A stretch of DNA of 12,181 nucleotides, from positions 1-12,181 of the forward strand of contig DATDMG010000428.1 in assembly GCA_036518955.1 (NCBI GenBank). Reading direction: 5' to 3'. The notes below the pieces were generated by a model. That model saw only the letters and a program-made list of their open reading frames with translations, was not told the DNA's origin and ran no database searches. The position numbers were made by a program, and so were the translations under genes. Below, one piece after another: positions 1 through 9,200 of the stretch. The stretch comes from DATDMG01 sp036518955 (GTDB lineage: Bacteria > Actinomycetota > Actinomycetes > Actinomycetales > Kineosporiaceae). Every line of letters starts with the position of its first letter. The stretch's first letter is position 1.

Positions 1-138
1 GTCGTAGTGGTGGGTGAGGTCCCAGCGGTCGGGGGGGACGGTGGTGACGGCGCATCGGCCGTTCTGGAGCAGGTTCCAGAACTCCTGGGGGCCGTTCGCG
101 GAGGGGAAGCGGCACCCCACCCCGGCCACGATCACCGG
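1..138 (-). repeat. Exact direct repeat, copy 2 (start of the second synthase's KS)
   Basis: Bases 1-138 match bases 7659-7796 without a difference, including the run of seven G. The match stops at the 5' boundary of the KS: past 138 and 7796 the docking and linker sequences are unrelated. On the other side it runs off the window edge, so its full length is unknown. Confidence 0.97.
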
Positions 139-297
139 CGCGTGCTGCCGGGCCAGCTCGGCCTTGGCCGCACGGATCTCCTGCAGGGCCCGGCGCAACA
201 CGGCCACGGACGCGCCTGGGCCGGCGGAGGTTCCGGTGTCCGGTGCCGCGCCGGAACGGCTCGTGACGGGACCCGGGCTCTCGATGGACTGGGTCAT
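1..297 (-). CDS. Second modular polyketide synthase, N-terminal fragment (docking helix and start of KS)
   Basis: Only the first 99 codons lie in the window; the gene continues beyond base 1. The ATG at 297-295 overlaps the stop codon of the preceding synthase (shared ATGA). It has a GGAGAG ribosome site five bases upstream, so the start is well supported and translation is probably coupled. Residues 1-30 are Ser/Gly/Pro-rich. Residues 31-48 (VAVLRRALQEIRAAKAEL) form a charged amphipathic helix of the kind used as an N-terminal docking coiled coil, which would receive the chain from the upstream synthase. From about residue 54 a ketosynthase begins (VIVAGVGCRFP, then EFW and VPPDRWD), as in every modular KS. 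The KS-coding bases 1-138 are identical to bases 7659-7796 in the first KS of the upstream synthase. Module content and function beyond the KS start cannot be seen. Confidence 0.93.
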   Translation of the reverse strand, partial: MTQSIESPGPVTSRSGAAPDTGTSAGPGASVAVLRRALQEIRAAKAELARQHAPVIVAGVGCRFPSANGPQEFWNLLQNGRCAVTTVPPDRWDLTHHYD

Positions 298-3200
298 GAC
301 CGCTCTCCGATCTGCTCGTCGAGCTCGCCCAACCCGTTCAGTTCGCGATCGAGCAGGGCGACCAGCTCCTGCTCGGTCAGATCTGTCTCGGGGATCTCCC
401 CTCGATCAGCCGGTGGCGGCCCGACGGGAACGGTGGTGGGCAGGGAACGGCTGGCGCCGTCGCCGTCCGGGGTGAGCCCGGCCGGTGGCCCGGCGGCGGC
501 GACGATCTGGCTCAGCAGGCGCTGGGTCAACGCGGTGACCGTCGGATGCTCCAGCGCGGTGGTCGCGGGCAGCTCGAGACCGAGCAGATGCTCGAGCCGG
601 CTCTTGAGTTCCATGCTCATCAGCGAGTCCATCCCGGCGTCGAAGAAGCCCTGATCGGCGTCCAGACGCTGGCCCTGGGGCAGGCCCAGAACCCCGGCGA
701 CGTGCTGATGGATCTCATTGCGCAGCGTGGTGACACGCGCCAGGTGACTGGGCAGACCCGCGACCCGGGCCGAGAACTCGGTGAGCGTCCGGGTGACGGA
801 GCCCTCGCCGCGTTGCCGGGCGAACAGCGGGTGGGGGCGGCGGGCCTCCATCACCCCCAGGAAGCGCGGCCAGTCCACCGGAGCCACGACCACCTGGCGA
901 GCCGTGCTCGGCATGACCCGATCCAGCAGCTCCAGAGCCTGTTCGGTGGACAGGGCCCCCAGCCCCATCCGGCCGAAGTACCCCTCCCCGTGGGCGCCCA
1001 TCGTGGACGATTCCCACCAGCCCCAGTCGACCGAGATCATCGGTGGGCCGGAGCGGTCCTGGGCGATCACGTCGAGGGCGTGATTGGCGGCCGTGTAGGG
1101 ACCGGCCAGGGCCGAACCCCAGACCGCGGCGGCGGAGGAGAACAAGACCATCACGTCGAGCTGCTCGGCCGCGTGGGTGGCGGAGAGCGCCTCGCGCAGG
1201 GCGAGAGCACCGGCCAGTTTGGGAGCTACGACGGCGGCCAGCGTGGATCGGGTGACGTCGCGCAGGGCCAGCGGCTCGAAGACACCGGCGGCGTGGAAGA
1301 CGCCCCGCAGGGGGGGCCACGGGCCGACCAGCGCCTCGGCCACGGCGTGAGCATCCGTGACGTCGGCGACCGGCGTGTGGACCGAGACGCCGTCCTCGCG
1401 GAGGTGGGCGAGGGTCTCGACCACCGGGTGCGCCGGGTCGTCCGGCACCGGGGACCGGCCGAGCAGGATCAGATGGCGAGCTCCTCGGGCGGCGAGCCAT
1501 CGGGCAAGGCGCAGACCGAGACTGCCTCGGCCGCCCGTCACCAGGTAGGTGCCGTCGGGACGGATCGTCAGCTCACGCGCGTGCGGGCCGTCCGGACCGA
1601 TCCGGTGCAGCCGGGGAGCCAGCACCTCGCCCGCGCGCAGGGAGACCTCCTCTTCGACCGAGCCGGAGAGCAGGTGGGCGACCGCCCGGGCGACCTGGGC
1701 GCCACCGGCCACCCGAGGGTCAAGGTCGATCATTCCACCCCACAGCTGAGGGTGCTCCAGAGCGGCAACCCGCCCCAGACCCCACCCGACCGCCTGGGCC
1801 GGGACTCCGGCTCCCGCGGTGCTGCCTCCCCGGGCGATCAGCCAGATGCGTGGGGCCGGGACCGCGCCCCCAGGCGCTCCGGGTGCCGGGACGTCGTCGG
1901 GCGCGGCGGTGTCGGTCAGGGCCCGCACGGCCGCAGGCACCAAGGCGGCGGCTACCGCTGTCGCCCGGACGTGATCATCCCACCCGGGGAAGGCCGGCAG
2001 GTCGAGGACGATCCCGGCCGGCGAACCCACGTCAGCGAGAGCGGAGGCGAACTCAGCGTCCAGCTGTCCCGTCTCGAGGGGGTCGGCGGCCAGGGCAGCG
2101 GGGACGAGCAGCCGCGTGACTGCTCCCTGCTCCGCGAACTGTTCGGCCAGACCTGCGGTCGGGGCCGGCCCGGTGACGAGCACCCACGGGCGCGGGCCGG
2201 AGCCCGCCTCGGACAGGGCGGCGCGGTCGGCCGGCGAGTGGCGAACCCAGTCGATGCCGTACAGGAGGCCCGAGGTGTCCGGTGCGGACGTGCCGGCCGA
2301 ACCGTTGCCGGTAGCACTGCCGGTGGCACCAGGAGCGGCCCCGGCGAGGTCCGGCCGGAAGGGCTCTGCGGAGGGCGCCGGGGTGTCCGCCGGGCGGGGC
2401 GTGCGCGGAGCCCAGTAGCGCTGCCGCTGCCAGGGGTAGTGCGGCAGGTCCGCGCGTGGGCCCGGACCGTGCAGGCGGCCGTGGTCGAGGTCGTACCCCT
2501 TCACGTAGAGGCCGCCCGCCGCATGGAGCAGCGTTTCGCCGAGCGCCCGCCCGCGGCGCATGGAGGTGAGGACCGTGACGCCGGCCTCGTTCGTGGCCAA
2601 GGTCTGCTCGGCGGAGGTGCCCACGGCCGACGTCGGACCGATCTCCAGGATCACGCCGTGCCGATCTCCGACGGCCGCGGCGAGAGCTTCGGCGAAACGG
2701 ACCGGGCGCACCACGTTGTCGGCCCAGTAGGCAGCGTCGAGGCAGCCGGCTGCCAGCTCCGCGCCGACGACGGTGGAGGTGATCGGGCCGCCGTCGGGAC
2801 GGGACGGCAGATCCGCCAGAGCCCGGGTCAGGCTCTCCCGGAAGGGCTCCATCAGCGGGCTGTGGAACGCGTAGTCCGACTGCAGCGGAGCCCACCAGCC
2901 GCCCCGTTCGCGGACCCGCCCCTGCAGCACCGCGAGCGCGGCGGGGTCACCCGCGACGACGGTGTTGGCCGGGCTGTTCACGGCAGCCACGAACAGCCCG
3001 GCCAGGTCTGCCATCAGGGCGCGGAGGGCTTCCTCACCGACACCCGCCGCCGCCATCGCGCCGTGGCCCCGGCTGGCCGACATCACCTGTCCGCGCCGGG
3101 CGACCAGGGTGAACGCGGTGCCCAGGTCGAGGGCTCCGGTGGCGTAGGCGGCGGCTACCTCACCGACGCTGTGGCCGACCACGGCGTCCGGGCGCAGGCC

Positions 3201-6200
3201 GAGGCTGCGCCACACCTCCACCAGAGCGGCCTCGACGGCGAAGATCGCCGGCTGGGCGACAGCGGTGTCGTCCAGCCGGGACCGGCCGATGGAGGTCAGA
3301 GCATCGAGCAGCGGTAGCCCGGCGTCGCGTTCGGCGCGTTCGGCGCACTCCCGCAGAACGGGCCCGGCGATCGCATGGGCGAGGAGCTCCCGTCCCATGC
3401 CGTCCCACTGCGATCCCTGCCCGGTGAAGACCCACACCAGGCGCCGGGTCGTCTCGGGGCGTACCACGCTGTGGTGCACCTGGGGGCGGCCGGGGACGGC
3501 CGGTGCCCGCAGGTCGAAGTGCCCGACGTCCTCGCGGGAACGGACCACCAGGGCGGCCCGGTGAGGCAGGTGGGTACGGCCCGCGCCCGCGCCGCGGGCG
3601 ACGTCGGCCAGCGAGGCGGTGGCCAGCGGCCCCGCCAGGGCGGCCCTGAGGTCGGTCACGCGCTGCCGCAGCGCCGGGGCCGTGCGGGCCGAGACGACCA
3701 GCAGGTGGGGTCCCTCCGGCGCCGGGGCGGGGGCCGCCAGCTCGGGCGGTGGACCGACCAGGACGTGGGCGTTGGTGCCGCCGAAGCCGAAGGAGCTGAT
3801 ACCCGCGATGCCGGGAGCCGGAGCCTGCGGGTCGGCTACCCGCAGGCCGAGCTCGGACCAGGGGACCATGGTGGTGGCAGGACCCGCCCAAGGGTGCGGC
3901 GGGATGCGCCGGTGGCGCACCATGAGGGCGAGTTTCACCAGGCCGCACACCCCGGCGGCCGCTTCGAGGTGGCCGACGTTCGCCTTGGCCGAGCCGACGA
4001 CCAGCACCGGAGCGTCGGCCGCCCGGTGCCGACCGAAGGCGCGGGCCGCCGCCTCCAACTCGATCGGGTCCCCCAACGGGGTGCCGGTGCCGTGCGCCTC
4101 GAGGTAGGTCACGGCAGTCGGCGCCAGACCGGCGTCCGCCAGCGCCTCGCGGATCACCGTTTCCTGGGCCTGGCCATTGGGCACGGTGAGGCCGCCGCTG
4201 GCTCCGTCCTGGTTCGTCGCACTACCCAGCAGGCTTGCCCAGATGCGGTCCCCGGCGGTGACCGCGTCGGTCACCCGGGCCAGCACCAGCGCCCCGCATC
4301 CTTCACCTCGGCCGTAGCCGTCGGCAGGGGCGGCGAAGGTCTTGCAGCGGCCGTCGCCGGCCAGCGCACCCAGGTGGGCCATGCCCACGGACGTCGCCGG
4401 GTCCAGCATCAGGTTCACGCCCGCCACGATGGCCAGGTCGCACTCGCCGTCCCGCAGGCTGCGCATGGCCAGGTGGGTGGCCACCAGCGAGGAGGAGCAC
4501 GCGGTGTCCACGGCCAGGCTCGGGCCCTGCGCGCCGAGGACGTACGAGAGCCGGCCGGCGGCCACGCTGGGCGTGTTCCCGGTCGTCACGTAGGGGTCGA
4601 CCGCTGCTCCGTCCCGGATCAGCAGGTGGAGGTAGTCGGAGGTATTGATGCCGACGAAGACGCCGGTGCGTGCCTGACGTACCCGCTCGAGCGGCACCCC
4701 CGCGTCTTCCAGCGCTTCCCAGACCACCTCCAGCAGGAGCCGTTGCTGGGGGTCCAGGTGGAGGGCCTCCCGCGGGGAGATCGAGAAGGCCTGGGCGTCG
4801 AACTCGTCGACCGGTCCCTGCAGGAAGGAGCCGTGGCGGACGGACCGCGCGATCGGATCGGCGAGACCGGCATCCCAGCCGGCCGGCCAGCGGTGGGCCG
4901 GAACCGAACCGGCGGAATGCTCGGCGTCCATCAGCAGGCGCCAGAACCTTTCCGGGCTGTCGGCTCCCCCCGGGAAGCGGCATCCCAGGCCGATGACGGC
5001 GATCGGAAGGCCGTGCGCGGCTTCCCGCCGCCCGCCGGGCGAACTGGGTGCGGCGGGTGCGGTGCTGGCGGGTGCGGTGCTGGCGGGTGCGGTGGCGGCG
5101 GGCGCGGTGCTGGCGGGTGCGGTGGCCGGCTGCTCGGTCAGATGTGCCGCCATGGCCCGGATGGTCGGGTGCTCGAAGACCGCGGTGCTGCTCAGGGTGA
5201 TGCCGAGGTCGGTCTCGATCCGGCCCCGAAGCTCCGTCACCATGACCGACGTCAGGCCGAGGTCGAACACCCCGGCATCCAGGTCGATCTCGGTCGGCCG
5301 AGGGTGCTGGACCTGCTCGGCGATGCACCGCTGGAGGTACCCGAGGAGTCCGTCGAAGGACTGCCGCTGGAGGGCACCGGGCGGCCGGACGACGGGGGAG
5401 ACCGGGTCCGGGCCGCCGTCCGGGCCGCCGGCTGCCGACGAGGGCGTGGCGGGAGCGGCGCCGGGGAGCGGGACGGCGGCGGGAGCGGCTGCTGTCAGCT
5501 CACGTGCGTAGGGCGCGTGACGGAAAGGATAGCCCGGCAGCCGAGTCACCGGCCCGGCCGGCGCGGGGGTGAAAGCCTCCCAGTCCACCTCGACGCCGGC
5601 TCGCCACAGCGCACCGGCGACGTGGCAAGCGGGGCCCTGGTCGTCGACCACGACCTTCTGCCTCGCGGCCTGCTCGACACGCTGCCGCAGGGCTGCCCCG
5701 CGGGTGGAAGCGCCGATCACGAAGATCACCCCGGCGCTGGCCAGGATCTGGTCGGCCGCCTGCGGCCCGTGCCCGCGCATCCCGTTCGTGCCTGGCTCGA
5801 GAGCGGTCCACCAGGCAGGATCCACCAGCTGCGTTTCGTGGCTGTCGGGCCACCCGGCGAGGACCAGCCGCGGTGCGGGGTTCCCCAGCGGTCCCCCCGG
5901 CGTGCCCGCGTGCCCGGCGGCCCAGCACGCCACGAGTGCTCGCCCGTCGTCCTCGGGGAAGACCCCGGCCAGCACCGCTGCCGCCGCCAGGGCGGGACCG
6001 GGCACATCCGCGTCCACGAGGAGTTCGGCGGGCCGGAGCCCTGCCCCGACCCAGGCCCGGGATCGGGCGAGCAGAACGTCGAACCGCCGGAGCGGGTCGT
6101 CGGACGCCGTCAAGGGGTCGGCGAGCACCATGGCCAGGCTGGGCGGCACGGTGCCGGCGAACCGCACCGCCTGATCGTCGGCCCGCACGCCACGCAGCGC

Positions 6201-9200
6201 GTGGAGCAGTTGGTCGACGTCTGCGGCGCCACCCTCCTGCGGATGCACCGTGAGGATCGTCCGGTACGGCAGGTCCGCCCGAGCCGTGTTCATCACCCAC
6301 GCCACGTGGGTGACGTGGACGTCGGACCGGGCCGTGAGATGGTCCGCCAGCACGCCGGCCCACGTGGCAGCGGTCTCGGGGTGGGCCGCCGAGAGCTTGA
6401 TCACTAGCGGGTCCGTCGGCCGGCTGAGCGCGGTGAAGGCCGGGTGCGGCTCCTCCGGTTCGGGCGTGCCGGTCAGGCGGTCCGCCGCGGCCAGGATGAC
6501 GTGGGCGTTGGTGCCGCCGAAGCCGAAGGAGGAGACGCCTGCGGTGCGGGTGGGGTGGGGCCAGGGGGTGGGGGTGGTGGGGATGGTGAGGTTGAGGGTG
6601 GTCCAGTTGATGGCGGGGCTGGGTTGGGTGAGTCCGAGGTGGGCGGGGATGAGGGCGTGTTCGAGGCTGAGGATGGTCTTGATGAGTCCGGCCATGCCGG
6701 CGGCGGCTTCGAGGTGGCCGATGTTGGTTTTGACGGAGGCGACGGTGAGGGGGGTGGTGCGTTGGGGGTGGTGGTAGGCGGCGTGCAGGGCGTTGAGTTC
6801 GATCGGGTCGCCGAGCGGGGTTCCGGTGCCGTGGGCTTCGACGTAGTCGACGGTGTGGGGGTCGATCCGGGCGTCGGCCAGGGCGGCGCGGATGACGGCC
6901 TGCTGCGCGGCTCCGTTCGGCACCGTGATCCCCGAGCTGCGCCCGTCCTGGTTCACCGCGGTCCCCAGGATGACCGCCCGGGGTCGGCACCGGGCCGCCG
7001 TGCCGCTGGGACGTGCCCCCGGTCGCTGTGGCGCAGGCGCCTCACCGTCCGGATCTGCGCGGGTGAGGATGATGACGCCGGCGCCTTCGCCGCGGACGTA
7101 GCCGTCTGCGGTGGCGTCGAAGGTGTGGCAGCGGCCGGTGGGGGAGAGCATGCGGGCTTTGGACAGGGCGATGGTGGTGTGGGGGGTGAGGATGAGGTTG
7201 GCGGCGCCGACGATGGCGTGGGTGATCTGGCCGGTGCGCAGGGCGGTGGTGGCGAGGTGGAGGGCGACCAGGGCGCTGGAGCAGGCGGTGTCGGTGACCA
7301 GGCTGGGTCCGGTGAGGCCGAGCAGGTAGGAGATGCGGTTGGCGGTCAGGGCGGTGGCGTTGCCGGTGGCGGTGTGGGCGTCGATGTGGTGGATGGTGGT
7401 GTGGGTGAGTTGGTGGCGTTCGTAGTCGCTGCCGCTGGCGGCGATGTAGACGCCGGTGGGGGTGTTGCGCAGGCTGTCGGGGGCGATGCCGGCGTCTTCG
7501 AGGGCGTGCCAGGTGGTTTCCAGGAGGAGGCGTTGTTGGGGGTCGATGGTGGCGGCTTCGCGGGGGTGGATGCCGAACAGGGTGGGGTCGAAGTGGGTGT
7601 GGTTGGTGAGGAAGGCGCCGTGTCGGGTGTAGGTGCGTCCGGGGGTGGTGGGGTCGGGGTCGTAGTGGTGGGTGAGGTCCCAGCGGTCGGGGGGGACGGT
7701 GGTGACGGCGCATCGGCCGTTCTGGAGCAGGTTCCAGAACTCCTGGGGGCCGTTCGCGGAGGGGAAGCGGCACCCCACCCCGGCCACGATCACCGGATCC
7801 TCGTCCAGCGGTCGCGGCCCAGGGGTCACCGGTCCTCGCCGGGGATGCGCAGACGCACCGGCTCGCTGACCCGTTCCCGCGCCCGTCGCGACAGGTCGTG
7901 CGTCCGACACCGGACGGGCCGTGTCGTCGGCACGAGCGATCGCGGTGACCTCGGCGGCGAGTGCGACGGCCGCGTCGTCCAGGGTGGGGTGGTCCCAGGC
8001 GAAGGTGGTCGGCACCGCGATGCCCAAGTGGTCGCTGAGCTCGCCGGCCATCGCCACCGCCCGCAGGGAGTCCAGCCCGTAGCCGTCGACGGGCTGGCTG
8101 AGGTCGGGGTCGGGGATGCCGAGGTGCGTGGACAGCAGCCGGCGCAGGATGCCGCGCACCTCCCCGACCGTGACCGGCCGAGCGCCGGGGGCTCCGGGGC
8201 GGGTGGGGGCGGGAGGACCGGCGGCCGGTGCCGGAGCGGACTCGGCCGAGGCCACGGCGCCCTGGCTCGTGGTGCCCCGGGGGGAGTCCTGTCGGGGGGC
8301 GATCGGGAGGAGGTCTCCGGCGAGGTAGGCGGCGCGGCTGGCAGAACGCTGGAGCTTGCCGCTGGAGGTGGTGGGCAGGGCGCGCTGAGGGACGATCAGC
8401 ACGTCATGGACGGGCAGCATGAATTCCTGTCCCACCGCGCGGCGGACCGCGCCTCGTACCTCCTCGACGGTGGCAGCGTCGAGGGACGAGGTGAGCACTC
8501 CCTGGACGACGACGACACCGTCGACGCCCTCCCGCTCCAGCTGGAACGCCGCGCAGCGAGCGTTGGCGACGGCCGGATGGCAGCCTGCCGCGACCATCTC
8601 GATGTCCTGGGGGGCGATGTTCCGGCCGTTGACGATGATGAGGTCCTTCAGCCGGCCGCAGACGTACAGCTCACCGTCGACCAGCGCTCCGAGATCCCCG
8701 GTACGCAGGTGGTGCCGGTCGTCGCCGAGTACGTGCGCCGCGAACGTCTCGGCCGTCGCGTCAGGCTTGCGGTAGTACCCGGAGGCGAGGCTGGAACCCC
8801 GCACCCAGATCTCGCCCACCTCTCCGTCGGCCAGTGGCCGGGCGGTCTGCGGGTCGACGATGCGTACCTCGGAACCGGCGGCGCGGGAGCCGCAGCTGAC
8901 CAGGATGCGCCTACGTGACCCAGCCTGCGCGGGCCGCATCCGCCGGGCCTCCAGCGCATCGGCATCCACCTCGCGCTGACGGGGGCCGTCCGCCGGGTGC
9001 CCACCGGTGACCAGGAGGGTGTTCTCGGCCAGCCCGTAGCACGGTTTGAAGGCGGTGCGGCGGAACCCACGAGGAGCGAAGCGTGCGGTGAAGGCGTCCA
9101 GCACCTCGGCCCGTACTGGTTCCGCGCCGTTGAGGGCGTGGGTCCAGGTGGACAGGTCCAGCCGGTCGAGCGTGGGCTCGTCGATCCGGTCCACGCACAG

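Larger units (their letters stand above)
6492..7799 (-). other. Domain: ketosynthase KS1 (module 1), compositionally mosaic
   Basis: The catalytic set is complete: Cys908 in DTACSSAL, His1058 in EAHGTGTPLGDP and His1097 in KTNIGHLEAAAG. The domain should therefore be able to condense. It is rich in Thr, His and Pro, and its DNA is depleted of C on the plus strand over about 7061-7700 and 6540-6890. A stretch of normal composition lies between. The Cys-to-His spacing is 150 residues against 135 in KS2 of the same protein, because of an unusual linker at residues 984-1009. Its 5' part is copied exactly at the start of the next synthase. Confidence 0.95.

Noticed and set aside
546..3317. Very long open frames on the plus strand (also about 3375-6407, 6444-8918 and 10294-12087)
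   Set aside because: They lie opposite the synthase, hydrolase and ligase genes, encode Gly/Arg/Ala-rich low-complexity protein with no recognisable domain, and arise from the high GC content at third codon positions.
5056..5130. Tandem repeat as a CRISPR-like or regulatory array
   Set aside because: The units are contiguous with no spacers, are multiples of three, and lie in frame in a flexible Ala/Pro/Thr linker between two domains.
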